NCBI GenBank assembly: GCA_965260995.1
Contig: CBDHCD010000003.1
Location: 1,364,001 to 1,428,000 of the forward strand
Reading direction: 5' to 3'
Source: JBBROS01 sp965260995
GTDB taxonomy: Bacteria; Pseudomonadota; Alphaproteobacteria; Acetobacterales; Acetobacteraceae
DNA: 64,000 nucleotides
The notes beneath the pieces were generated by a model. That model ran no database searches and was not told the DNA's origin. It saw nothing but the letters and a program-made list of their open reading frames with translations. The first letter of the stretch is position 1; each line of letters opens with the position of its first letter. Below, piece by piece: positions 8,508-16,989 of this stretch. The position numbers were made by a program, and so were the translations under genes.

Positions 8508-9683
8508 TCATGCCATGCCGCCTTCGCGCGCGAACTGCGTCAACAGGTCGTCGCCCAGCGTCCGCGACGACACCCGCCGGAAGCGCGCCATGTCGGCTAG
8601 GCCCGACACGCCGAACGCCCGCGCCGCCGGCCAGCCGTCCGCGCCGATCACCGCGGGAGCGTGGAACCAGGCCAGCCGGTCCACCAGGTCCGCCCGCAGC
8701 AGCGACGCCGCCACCTGCGCGCCGCCTTCCACCAGCACCCGGGTCAGCCCGGCCGCGCCGAGGGCCGCCAGCGCCGCCGCTGGGTCGAGGCCGTGCGGGC
8801 CGGCCGGTGCCGCCAGCAGCCGCACCCCCGCGCCTGCCAGCGCCGCCTGGCGGGCGCGGTCCGCGTCGGCGCGGTGGATGATCCAGGTCGGCGCGTCCGC
8901 TGCCGTCGCCACCAACTGCGACAGCAGGCCGGTGCGGAGATGGCTGTCCAGCACCACCCGCACGCCGGCGCGGCGCGCGAAGCCGGGGATGCGGCAACCG
9001 AGCGACGGGTCGTCCGCCCGCACGGTGCCGACGCCCACCAGCACGGCGTCGTGGCGCGCCCGCAACGCGTGCGCCTCGCGCCGGGCCGGGTCGCCGGTGA
9101 TCCACTGGCTCTCGCCGGCGGCGGTCGCGATGCGGCCGTCGAGGGTGCTCGCAAGCTTGAGCGTCACTAGCGGGCGGCCGAGGCGCAGCCGGGCCAGGAA
9201 GCCGGCCTGCGCGTCCTCCGCCTCGGCCTCCAGCACGCCGCTGGCCACCTCGACGCCGGCGGCGCGCAGGCGGGCGAGGCCGGCCCCGCTCACCCTCGGG
9301 TCCGGGTCGCCGCACGCGACCACCACCCGCGCCACGCCGGCCGCGACGAGCGCGTCGGCGCAGGGCGGGGTCTGGCCGTGATGGCTGCAGGGTTCCAGGG
9401 TGACGTAGGCCACCGCCCCCCGCGCCGCCTCGCCCGCCGCCGCGAGCGCCAGCGCTTCGGCGTGCGGCCGGCCGCCCGGGGCGGTCACGGCGCGGGCCAC
9501 CACGCGGCCGTCGCGGACCAGGACGCAGCCGACGCTCGGGTTGGGCCAGGCGCTGCCCAGGCCGCGCCGGGCGAGCGCCAGGGCGGCGCGCATGTGTTCC
9601 TCGTCCTGGGTCGCGCCCTGGGCCGCGCCCTGGGCCGCGCATTGGGCCGCGCCCTGGGCGGCGTCCGGGGCCGCGGGGTTCAC
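8508..9683 (-). CDS. ribD: Bifunctional riboflavin deaminase/reductase RibD
   Basis: A 391-residue bifunctional enzyme that deaminates 2,5-diamino-6-ribosylamino-pyrimidinone phosphate and then reduces the ribosyl side chain with NADPH, steps two and three of riboflavin synthesis. The deaminase half has the zinc motif HAE (residues 74-76) and PCSHHGQTPPC (Cys99 and Cys108). The reductase half begins near GRPLVTLKLASTLDGRIAT and contains GESQWITG and VLVEGGAQVAASLL. The first 25 or so residues are an Ala/Gln-rich extension made by a 12-bp repeat. The ATG overlaps the nrdR stop (9680-9683); an ATG at 9593 would remove the extension. ribE does not follow; it is 46 kb away. Confidence 0.96.
   Translation of the reverse strand: MNPAAPDAAQGAAQCAAQGAAQGATQDEEHMRAALALARRGLGSAWPNPSVGCVLVRDGRVVARAVTAPGGRPHAEALALAAAGEAARGAVAYVTLEPCSHHGQTPPCADALVAAGVARVVVACGDPDPRVSGAGLARLRAAGVEVASGVLEAEAEDAQAGFLARLRLGRPLVTLKLASTLDGRIATAAGESQWITGDPARREAHALRARHDAVLVGVGTVRADDPSLGCRIPGFARRAGVRVVLDSHLRTGLLSQLVATAADAPTWIIHRADADRARQAALAGAGVRLLAAPAGPHGLDPAAALAALGAAGLTRVLVEGGAQVAASLLRADLVDRLAWFHAPAVIGADGWPAARAFGVSGLADMARFRRVSSRTLGDDLLTQFAREGGMA
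9607..9666. repeat. 12-bp tandem repeat inside the 5' end of ribD
   Basis: Five consecutive 12-bp units of the form TGGGCCGCGCCC (two exact, three with one to three changes) lie within the N-terminal codons of ribD. Read on the minus strand they encode repeated Ala-Ala-Gln-Gly. Because the unit is a multiple of three, copy-number change would alter the length of the extension without shifting frame. The deaminase domain starts only afterwards, so the repeat is outside the conserved fold. Confidence 0.85.
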
Positions 9684-10138
9684 TCCAGCGTCTCGTCGAG
9701 CGAGCCGACGAAGTTCTCGAAGTCCTTGGCTTCGCGGAAGTCGCGGTAGACGCTGGCGAAGCGGACGTAGGCGACGGCGTCGACGTCGCGCAAGGTTTCC
9801 ATGACCAGCTCGCCCAACTGCTTGCTGGCGATGTCGTTCTCGCCCGAGGCTTCCAACTGGCGGACGATGCCGTTGACGATGCGCTCGATGCGCTCCTCCT
9901 GCACCGGGCGCTTGCGCAACGCGATGCGGATAGAGCGGGACAGCTTGTCGCGGTCGAACGGCACGCGGCGGCCGTCCTGCTTCAGCACCGTCAGCTCGCG
10001 CAACTGCACCCGCTCGATGGTGGTGAAGCGCTGGCTGCAGCCGATGCAGAAGCGGCGGCGGCGGATGGCGGTGTCGTCGTCGTTCGGGCGACTGTCCTTG
10101 ACCTGGGTGTCGGCGTGGCCGCAGAACGGGCAGCGCAC
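9680..10138 (-). CDS. nrdR: Transcriptional regulator NrdR
   Basis: A 152-residue repressor of ribonucleotide reductase genes, the normal family length. It has an N-terminal zinc ribbon with Cys3, Cys6, Cys31 and Cys34 (MRCPFCGHADTQVKDSR and RRRRFCIGCSQRFTT), followed by an ATP-cone domain beginning near VLKQDGRRVPFDRDKLSRSI. NrdR senses ATP/dATP and binds NrdR boxes upstream of nrd operons; none of those operons is in this window. It sits between glyA and ribD, the usual alphaproteobacterial arrangement, with a 4-bp overlap to ribD and a 8-bp gap after glyA. Confidence 0.98.
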   Translation of the reverse strand: MRCPFCGHADTQVKDSRPNDDDTAIRRRRFCIGCSQRFTTIERVQLRELTVLKQDGRRVPFDRDKLSRSIRIALRKRPVQEERIERIVNGIVRQLEASGENDIASKQLGELVMETLRDVDAVAYVRFASVYRDFREAKDFENFVGSLDETLE

Positions 10139-10146
10139 CCGGCGTC

Positions 10147-11475
10147 CTAGCGCGTGAGCGCCGCTCCCCGGTTCATCGCCTCATACATCGGGAACCGCCC
10201 GCACAGCGCCAGCACCTTGGCGGCGACCGCGCGCTCCACCGCCTCGTTGCCGTCGGTGTTGGATTTGGCCAGGCCGTCCAGCACCTCGCCGATCATCACG
10301 CCGACCGCGCGGAACTCGGCCGCGCCGAAGCCGCGGGTGGTGGCGGCGGGGGTGCCGAGGCGGATGCCGGAGGTGACGGCCGGCTTCTCCGGGTCGAAGG
10401 GGATCGCGTTCTTGTTGGCGGTGATGTGGGCGCGCTCCAGGCTGGCTTCGGCGGCCTTGCCGGTGACGCGCTTGGGGCGGAGGTCCACCAACATCAGGTG
10501 GCTGTCGGTGCCGCCGGTGACGATGTCGCAGCCCTGCTCCATCAGGGTCTCGGCCAGGATGCGGGCGTTGTCCACCACGGCGCGCTGGTAGGTGCGGAAC
10601 TCGGGGCGCAGGGCCTCGCCGAACGCCGCGGCCTTGCCCGCGATGACGTGCATCAGCGGCCCGCCTTGCAGGCCGGGGAACACGGCGGAGTTGAACTTCT
10701 TGCCGAGGTCGGGGTCGTTGGACAGGATCATGCCGCCGCGGGGGCCGCGCAGCGTCTTGTGCGTCGTCGTCGTGACCACGTGGGCGTGGGGCAGCGGCGA
10801 CGGGTAGACGCCGGCGGCGACCAGGCCGGCGAAGTGGGCCATGTCAACGAGGAACAACGCGCCCACCTCGTCGGCGGCGCGGCGGATGCGGGCGAAGTCG
10901 AAGATGCGGGGGTAGGCGGAGCCGCCGGCGATGATGAGCTTGGGGCGCTCGCGCCGGGCCAGATCCTCCAGTTGGTCGTAGTCGAGCAGGCCGTCGTCCT
11001 CGCGGACGCCGTACTGGACGGCGCGGAACCACTTGCCGGACAGGTTGGGGGCGGCGCCGTGGGTGAGGTGGCCGCCGGCGGCGAGGCTCATGCCGAGAAT
11101 GGTGTCGCCGGGCTGGATGAGGGCGAGGAACACGGCCTGGTTGGCCTGCGCGCCGGAGTGGGGCTGGACGTTGGCGTAGGCGCAGTTGAACAGGGCCTTG
11201 GCGCGGTCGATGGCCAGGGTTTCGGCCTTGTCCACCTCGAAGCAGCCGCCGTAGTAGCGGCGGCCGGGGTAGCCTTCGGCGTACTTGTTGGTGAGCACGG
11301 AGCCTTGGGCTTCCAGCACGGCGGCGCTGACGACGTTCTCGCTGGCGATCAGCTCGATGCCGTCCTGCTGGCGGCGCAGCTCGGCGGCGAGGGCCTCGGC
11401 CAAGTCCGGGTCGGTCTCGGCCAGGGGAGCGGAGAAGAAGCGGGCGTGGCTGGCGGCGGGCGTTTGTTCATTCAT
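10147..11475 (-). CDS. glyA: Serine hydroxymethyltransferase
   Basis: A 442-residue PLP enzyme that interconverts serine plus tetrahydrofolate with glycine plus methylene-tetrahydrofolate, feeding one-carbon metabolism. The PLP lysine is in TTTTHKTLRGPRGGMIL. Other family segments are LIASENVVSAAVLEAQGSVLTNKYAEGYPGRRYYGG (quoted in pieces: LIASENVVS, TNKYAEGYPGRRYYGG) and the LVDMAHFAGLVAAGVYPSP loop with the PLP-contacting Asp and His. The ATG at 11475 has AAAGGG about 9 bp upstream; an in-frame TTG/ATG farther up would add eleven residues. It heads the glyA-nrdR-ribD unit. Confidence 0.97.
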   Translation of the reverse strand: MNEQTPAASHARFFSAPLAETDPDLAEALAAELRRQQDGIELIASENVVSAAVLEAQGSVLTNKYAEGYPGRRYYGGCFEVDKAETLAIDRAKALFNCAYANVQPHSGAQANQAVFLALIQPGDTILGMSLAAGGHLTHGAAPNLSGKWFRAVQYGVREDDGLLDYDQLEDLARRERPKLIIAGGSAYPRIFDFARIRRAADEVGALFLVDMAHFAGLVAAGVYPSPLPHAHVVTTTTHKTLRGPRGGMILSNDPDLGKKFNSAVFPGLQGGPLMHVIAGKAAAFGEALRPEFRTYQRAVVDNARILAETLMEQGCDIVTGGTDSHLMLVDLRPKRVTGKAAEASLERAHITANKNAIPFDPEKPAVTSGIRLGTPAATTRGFGAAEFRAVGVMIGEVLDGLAKSNTDGNEAVERAVAAKVLALCGRFPMYEAMNRGAALTR

Positions 11476-11664
11476 GGCGGGACCCTTTCTCGGCCGAGGC
11501 TTTAACATGGGCGCGGGGGCGGGCGAAACAGCCTAGGATCGGCAGGTGTCCCGCGCGGAACACTGAGCACGTCGGCGGCGGCGGCGATTGGTCGGGGGCG
11601 TCGGCGGGCATGGCCGGGCGCGACATCGCCGCCGTGACTCGCCGCCTGGCCTGTTCGGGCGGGT

Positions 11665-12891
11665 TCAGATCACCCCCCGCTCCCGCAGCCCGGCCAGCCG
11701 CGCCGCGTCGAACCCCAGCATGGACCCCAGCACCTCGTCCGTGTGCTGGCCCAGCAACGGCGGCGGCCGGCGGTAGTCGGGCGGGGTCTCCGACAGCCGC
11801 ACCGGGTTGGCGATGACGCGGACGCCTTCTTCGGCCGCGGCGTGGGGCATCTCGACCACGGCGCCGCGGGCCTGCACCTGCGGGTCGGCGAACACCTGGT
11901 CCAGCGTGTTGATCGGGCCGCAGCCGATCTTGAGGGCTTCCAGGCGGTCCACCCACCACGCGGTCGGTTGGCCGCGCAGCACCGGGTCCAGGGTTTGCGT
12001 GACCAACTGGCGGTTCTCCACCCGGGCGGCGTTGGTGGCGAAGCGGGCGTCGTCCACCAGGCGCGCCAAGCCGAAGTTGTCGCAGAAGCGCTTGAAGGTA
12101 GGGTCGTTGCCGATGGACAGCACGATGTGGCCGTCCGCGGTCGGGAACACCTGGTAGGGGACGATGTTGGGATGGTCGTTGCCGAGGCGGGCCGGGTTCT
12201 GGCCGGTGGCGAGGTAGTTCATGCCCTGGTTGGCGAGCCAGGCGACGTGGGTGTCGAGCATGCCGATGTCGACCTGCTGGCCCTGGCCGGTGGCTTCGCG
12301 GTGGCGCAACGCCGCCAGCACGCCGATGCAGCCGTAGAGCCCGGCGAACAGGTCGGCGACGGGCACGCCCACCTTCATCGGCGGGCCGCCCGGCTCGCCG
12401 GTGAGGCTCATGACGCCGCCCATCGCCTGCACCAGGCCGTCGTAGCCGGGGCGGGGGGCGTAGGGGCCGGTCTGGCCGAAGCCGGTGATGCTGCAGTAGA
12501 CGAGGCCGGGGAAGCGGGCGTGCAACTGCTCGTAGCCGAGGCCGTACTTGGCCAGCGCGCCGACCTTGAAGTTCTCCACCAGCACGTCGCAGCGCTCGAT
12601 GAGGGCGAGGGCGATAGCCTGGCCTTCCTCGGTGGCGATGTCGAGGGTGACGCTGCGCTTGTTGCGGTTGACGCCGACGAAGTAGGCGCTTTCCTGCGTG
12701 CCCGGCATGAACGGGGGGGCGAAGCCGCGGGTGTCGTCGCCGACGCCGGGCCGCTCGATCTTGATCACGTCGGCGCCCAGGTCGCCGAGCATCTGCACGC
12801 AGGTCGGCCCGGCCAGGACGCGGGTCAGGTCGAACACGGTCAGGCCCGCGAGGGGGCCGGTGGGTAGATCATTGGGCAGAACGTCGGTCAT
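11665..12891 (-). CDS. CaiB/BaiF family CoA-transferase (class III)
   Basis: A 408-residue class III CoA-transferase. Such enzymes move CoA between carboxylic acids through a covalent aspartyl intermediate; the expected nucleophile is Asp180 in VGVPVADLFAGLYG. The start GLTVFDLTRVLAGPTCVQML and the DLGADVIKIERPG segment are the usual family N-terminus, and NFKVGALAKYGLGYEQL and ITGFGQTGPYAPRPGYD follow in order. Substrates range from formate/oxalate to carnitine and bile acids and cannot be fixed here, although an OFA-type (oxalate/formate-like) transporter occurs 8.8 kb away. The ATG at 12891 is divergent from the HtrA-like gene; the 282 bp between them show no clear promoter. Confidence 0.93.
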   Translation of the reverse strand: MTDVLPNDLPTGPLAGLTVFDLTRVLAGPTCVQMLGDLGADVIKIERPGVGDDTRGFAPPFMPGTQESAYFVGVNRNKRSVTLDIATEEGQAIALALIERCDVLVENFKVGALAKYGLGYEQLHARFPGLVYCSITGFGQTGPYAPRPGYDGLVQAMGGVMSLTGEPGGPPMKVGVPVADLFAGLYGCIGVLAALRHREATGQGQQVDIGMLDTHVAWLANQGMNYLATGQNPARLGNDHPNIVPYQVFPTADGHIVLSIGNDPTFKRFCDNFGLARLVDDARFATNAARVENRQLVTQTLDPVLRGQPTAWWVDRLEALKIGCGPINTLDQVFADPQVQARGAVVEMPHAAAEEGVRVIANPVRLSETPPDYRRPPPLLGQHTDEVLGSMLGFDAARLAGLRERGVI

Positions 12892-13173
12892 GGCTTGGGG
12901 CGTGTCCTCCAACCTGGGCCGCGAAGCCGGGCACGGGACCGTGGCCGGGCCCGCCCTTGTTCCGGCGCGGGGCCGGGTCCATTGTCGGGAGGCAGCGTTA
13001 CAGAAACTCGCGCCCGAGGGCAAAGCCATGCCGGACCGTCCGCCTCCGACCCCGAACTCCCCGACGACCGACGGCCAGGCGCCCGCCGCTTCGGGCGCGG
13101 CATGGGCGACGCGCGGCGCGGCCCTGGAGGCCGTGCACGAAAACGCCATCATGGTGAACCACGCTTGACGTTG

Positions 13174-14145
13174 ATGGCCAAGAACGATCCTTCCATCCCG
13201 CCCGCGTTGCACCCGAAGCCGGGTGACTACGCCTTCGACCTCAACGAGGCGCTGCGCGCGATCGTGGCCTTGCGCGCCACGGTGCCGGAGGACGCCTTCA
13301 CCGCGTCCACGCTCGGGACCGAGCGGGCCGGCAGCGCCGTCCACATCCGCCCGGGGGTGTTCCTGACCATCGGCTACCTGATCACCGAGGCCGACACGGT
13401 CTGGCTGTCCGCCGCCGACGGGCAGGCGGTGCCGGGCCACGCCATGGCCTACGACCAGGAAACCGGCTTCGGGCTGGTGCAGGCGCTCGGGCGGATCGAG
13501 CTGCCGGTGATGGAGATGGGGGAGAGCGAGGCCGCCCGGGTCGGCGAGCCGGTGATCTTCGCCGCCGCGGGCGGGCGGCGGCACGCGGTCGCGGCCAAGG
13601 TCGCGGGCCGCCAGGAGTTCGCGGGATACTGGGAGTACCTGCTCGACGACGCCATCTTCACCAGCCCCGCGCACCCGTTCTGGGGCGGTGCCGGGCTGAT
13701 CGGGCAGGACGGCAAGCTGCTCGGCATCGGCTCGCTCGTGCTGCAGCAGGGCAGCGAGAGCGGGCGCAAGCAGGACATGAACATGGTCGTGCCGGTGCAG
13801 TTGCTGCACCCGATCCTCGACGACCTGCTGGCGATCGGCCGCGCCAACCGCCCGCCGCGGCCGTGGCTCGGCATCTACGCCATGGAGGACGACGAGGCGC
13901 TGGTGGTGGGCGGGCTGGCCGACAACGGGCCGGCCGACAAGGCGGGGGTGCGGGCCGGGGACCGCATCCTGGCGGTGAACGGCACCGAGGTGCCGGACCT
14001 GGCCGGGCTGTGGCGCGAGGTGTGGGCGTCCGGGCCGGCCGGGACCCAGGTGCACTTCAGCCTGGGCCGCGGCAACCGCAACGCGTCCGTGACCATCGAC
14101 AGCGCCGACCGGATCAGCATTCTCAAGGCGCCGTCGCTGCATTGA
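13174..14145 (+). CDS. HtrA/S1C-like protein with PDZ domain, catalytic triad lost
   Basis: A 323-residue protein with the S1C (DegP/HtrA) chymotrypsin-like fold at about 45-215 and a PDZ domain at about 225-310 (WLGIYAMEDDEALVVGGLADNGPADKAGV in part, then GDRILAVNGTEVPDLAGLW). Aligned with DegP, the catalytic His position (TNNHVI) reads TIGYLI with Tyr68, the Asp position (DDQSDIALL) reads DQETGFGLV with Gly98, and the Ser position (GNSGGALL) reads PFWGGAGLI with Trp170. All three catalytic residues are therefore replaced, although flanking folds are conserved. There is no signal peptide. It probably binds peptides or proteins rather than cutting them. The ATG at 13174 begins the conserved part; upstream codons look non-coding. 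Confidence 0.85.
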   Translation: MAKNDPSIPPALHPKPGDYAFDLNEALRAIVALRATVPEDAFTASTLGTERAGSAVHIRPGVFLTIGYLITEADTVWLSAADGQAVPGHAMAYDQETGFGLVQALGRIELPVMEMGESEAARVGEPVIFAAAGGRRHAVAAKVAGRQEFAGYWEYLLDDAIFTSPAHPFWGGAGLIGQDGKLLGIGSLVLQQGSESGRKQDMNMVVPVQLLHPILDDLLAIGRANRPPRPWLGIYAMEDDEALVVGGLADNGPADKAGVRAGDRILAVNGTEVPDLAGLWREVWASGPAGTQVHFSLGRGNRNASVTIDSADRISILKAPSLH

Positions 14146-14155
14146 CGCGGGGATC

Positions 14156-16489
14156 GTGACGCGAGCCAGGCCTGGTATCCGGGCGGCCCAGGGCGTCGGC
14201 CCGCGGCGCTGGCTGCGCGGCGGCCTTTTCGCGCTCGGCGCCCTGCTTCTCGCCGGCGCGGCGACCGTGGGCGGGCTGCTGTGGTGGTCGCTGCCCGGCG
14301 AGCGCATCGACGCCCAGGTGCCTGGCCTGTCCGCCCCCGTGCACGTCGCGCTCGACGGCGACGGCATCCCCCACGTCGAGGCCGCCGACGCCCTCGACGG
14401 CGCAGCCGCGCTCGGCTTCCTGCACGCCCGCGACCGCATGTTCCAGATGGAGCTGATGCGCCGGGCCGCCTCCGGCCGGCTGTCGGAGCGGTTCGGCGCG
14501 GCGACGCTGGCGTTCGACCGCGCCATGCGCACCTACGGGCTGCGGCACCGGGCCGAGGCCGACCTGGCGCGCCTCGACGCCTACGCGCGCGCGACGCTCG
14601 ACGCCTACGCGCGAGGCGTGAACGCCTGGATCGCGCGGCGCGGCCGCTTCGCCGCGCCCGAGCTGATCGCCTTCGGCGCGCCCGAGCCGTGGACGCCGGT
14701 GGACAGCCTGCTGTGGGGCAAGACCATGGCGCTCTACCTGTCCGGCAACTGGCGGCGCGACCTGGCCCGCGCCGACCTGCTGCGGCGGATGCCGCCCGAG
14801 CGCGTCCGCGCGCTGTGGCCGGCGCAGGACGCGACCCCCGGTCCCGACGCCCGGCTGCTGCCCGCCTCGATGCCCGTTGCGGCGCGGCTCGCCGCCCTGG
14901 TCCCCGCGTTCCCGGCGGCGTTCACCCAGCCGTCCACGGCCAGCAACGAGTGGGCGGTGGACGGCGCGCACAGCACGACCGGCAAGCCGCTGCTGGCCGG
15001 CGACCCGCACCTCGCCTACTCGATGCCGGGCATCTGGTACTTGGCGCGCATCCAGACGCCGGGCGGCGTGCTGGCGGGCGCGACCGCCCCCGGGGTGCCG
15101 TTCCTGATCCTCGGGCACAACGGCCGCGTCGCCTGGAGCTTCACCACCACCGGGGCGGACACGGAGGACGTGTTCGTCGAGACCCCGCTCGCCCACGACT
15201 CCTACCGCACACCGGACGGGCCGCGGCCGTTCGGGCGGCGCGAGGAGCGCATCCGGGTGCGGGGCGGCCCCGACGACGTGCTCAGCGTGCGCGAGACGCG
15301 GCACGGGCCGGTGCTCAGCGACCTCGACAACCCGGCCGGGCCGGTGCTCGCCGTCGCCGTGGCCAGCCTCGCCGACGGCGACACGGCCGCCGCCGGGCTG
15401 CTGGCGCTCAACCGGGCCGGCAGCGTGGCCGAGGCGGGGCGGGCGGCGGCGCTGATCTCGGCCCCGGTGCAGAACATGCTGGTCGCCGACGCGGACGGCA
15501 TCGGCTTGTTCACCACCGGGCGGGTGCCGCTGCGCCGCGGCGGCGACGGCACCCTGCCGGCCTCGGGCGCGGACGGGCTGCACGACTGGACCGGCTTCGC
15601 GTCGGGGATCGACCTGCCGCACGAGACCGATCCCGCGTCCGGCCGCCTGGTCAACGCCAACGAGCGGGTCGCCGTCCATGAGGGCGAGCCGGGCGGCGCG
15701 GCGTTCATGGGCCAGGACTGGTTCGGCGACTGGCGGGCGCGGCGCATCCGGGCCTTGCTCGACACCCGCGCCACCCACAGCGCCGCCAGCTTCGACCGAA
15801 TGCAGACGGACGTGATCAGCGCCTTCGCCGAGGCCGTGCTGCCGCGGCTGCTGCGAACCGAGCCGGCCGACGCCGACTCGCGCACCGCGCTGGCGACGCT
15901 GCGCCAGTGGGACGGCACCATGCGGGTGGACTGGCCGCAGCCGTTGCTGTTCAACGCCTGGATGCGCGCCTTCGCCGCCGCCCTGATCGAGCGCGAGGAC
16001 GTGCCGGCCGAAGTGGCGGGTCTCGCGCCCGACGTAGTGGCGCGCGCCCTCGGCCCCGGCGGCGAGGCCTGGTGCGGCGGCGACTGCGGCCCGCTGCTGA
16101 CGGCGGCGCTGTCCGCCGCGGCGCGGGGCCACGGCCGCGACGACCGGTGGGGCGACGCGCACCAGGCCGAGTTCCGGCACCCGATCCTGGGCCGGCTGCC
16201 GCTGGTCAGCACGCTCGGCACCTGGCGCATCGCGCAGCCGGGCGACGACACGACCGTGTTCCGGGGCGCTGCGCGCGGGCCGGGCTGGACCTCGGTGCAC
16301 GGGCCGTCCTACCGCGGCGTCTATGACCTGGCCGACCTCGACCGCAGCCTGTTCTCGCTGGCGCCTGGCCAGTCCGGCCACCCGTTGCGCGCCCAGGCCG
16401 GGTCGCTGCTCGGCCGTTGGCGCGACGGCATCCCCGTCCGGCTCGGCGCGGCGGTCAAGCCGGCCGAAACCGTGGACCTGCGGCCGTGA
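14156..16489 (+). CDS. Penicillin acylase family protein
   Basis: A 777-residue Ntn-hydrolase with a GTG start. After a signal/anchor segment (LFALGALLLAGAATVGGLLWW) comes the alpha chain with DGIPHVEAADALDGAAALGFLHARDRMFQMELMRRAASGRL (in pieces DGIPHVEAADALDG and HARDRMFQMELMRRAASGRL). Autocleavage should expose Ser263 in the ASNEWAVDG motif as the catalytic N-terminus of the beta chain. The protein would act in the periplasm on amides such as beta-lactam side chains or N-acyl homoserine lactones; the true substrate is unknown. Its TGA overlaps the GTG of the RDD gene (16486-16489), forming a coupled unit. It starts 10 bp after the HtrA-like gene. Confidence 0.93.
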   Translation: MTRARPGIRAAQGVGPRRWLRGGLFALGALLLAGAATVGGLLWWSLPGERIDAQVPGLSAPVHVALDGDGIPHVEAADALDGAAALGFLHARDRMFQMELMRRAASGRLSERFGAATLAFDRAMRTYGLRHRAEADLARLDAYARATLDAYARGVNAWIARRGRFAAPELIAFGAPEPWTPVDSLLWGKTMALYLSGNWRRDLARADLLRRMPPERVRALWPAQDATPGPDARLLPASMPVAARLAALVPAFPAAFTQPSTASNEWAVDGAHSTTGKPLLAGDPHLAYSMPGIWYLARIQTPGGVLAGATAPGVPFLILGHNGRVAWSFTTTGADTEDVFVETPLAHDSYRTPDGPRPFGRREERIRVRGGPDDVLSVRETRHGPVLSDLDNPAGPVLAVAVASLADGDTAAAGLLALNRAGSVAEAGRAAALISAPVQNMLVADADGIGLFTTGRVPLRRGGDGTLPASGADGLHDWTGFASGIDLPHETDPASGRLVNANERVAVHEGEPGGAAFMGQDWFGDWRARRIRALLDTRATHSAASFDRMQTDVISAFAEAVLPRLLRTEPADADSRTALATLRQWDGTMRVDWPQPLLFNAWMRAFAAALIEREDVPAEVAGLAPDVVARALGPGGEAWCGGDCGPLLTAALSAAARGHGRDDRWGDAHQAEFRHPILGRLPLVSTLGTWRIAQPGDDTTVFRGAARGPGWTSVHGPSYRGVYDLADLDRSLFSLAPGQSGHPLRAQAGSLLGRWRDGIPVRLGAAVKPAETVDLRP

Positions 16490-16989
16490 GCGGCTCCGTG
16501 TCGCTGGTCCCGGACCCGGCGCAAGGGGTGGTGTGGCGGCGGCTGTGGGCGTGGCTGATCGACCTCCTGCTGATCGGCGTCACCGTGGCCGTGCTGTGGG
16601 CGGTGATGTTCCTGCTCGGCGTCGTGACGCTGGGCCTGGGCTTCGGCCTGATGGCGCTGCTGCCGGCGGTGCCGCTGGCCTACCACATCTTGTTCGTCGC
16701 CGGGCCGCGGGCGGCGACGCCCGGACAGTCGATGCTCGGCCTCGTCGTGCTGCGGGACGGCGACCTCGGCCGCCCCGGGGTGTTCGAGGCGGTCGTCTTC
16801 ACCGGCGGGCTGTGGCTCACGGTCGCGGTGGCGATGCCGCTGCTGGCGGTCGCGTTGTTCACCGAGCGCAACCGGGCGCTGCACGACATCGTCTCCGGCC
16901 TGGTGGTGCTGCGCCGGGAGGGGTTGACCAACCCGTTGACCAACCCGGGCGGTTCCGCGAACATAGCTTCTGAGATGCCGCCTCGATGA
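16486..16989 (+). CDS. RDD family membrane protein
   Basis: A 167-residue inner-membrane protein with an N-terminal VVWRRLWAWLIDLLLIGV segment containing the Arg and Asp of the RDD family name. Further hydrophobic helices and ATPGQSMLGLVVLRDGDLGRPG follow, with the closing NRALHDIVSGLVVL pattern typical of the family. Some RDD proteins have been linked to ion/proton antiport, but most have no known role. GTG at 16486 is preferred because it overlaps the upstream TGA, and its own TGA overlaps the bpt ATG (ATGA at 16986-16989). The C-terminus contains a short NPLTNPG repeat. Confidence 0.88.
   Translation: MSGSVSLVPDPAQGVVWRRLWAWLIDLLLIGVTVAVLWAVMFLLGVVTLGLGFGLMALLPAVPLAYHILFVAGPRAATPGQSMLGLVVLRDGDLGRPGVFEAVVFTGGLWLTVAVAMPLLAVALFTERNRALHDIVSGLVVLRREGLTNPLTNPGGSANIASEMPPR

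Noticed and set aside
12895..13173. N-terminal extension of the HtrA-like protein from an upstream in-frame start
   Set aside because: The extra 93 residues are Arg/Gly/Pro low-complexity and not fold-like; conserved sequence begins after the ATG at 13174.
14123..16381. Very long open frame antisense to the penicillin acylase gene, and similar ones at 950-2542 (+), 29958-32243 (+), 35086-37422 (+) and 20619-21593 (-)
   Set aside because: These are Arg/Gly/Pro/Val-rich shadows caused by high GC at third positions. They have no family motifs and lie opposite clearly conserved genes.
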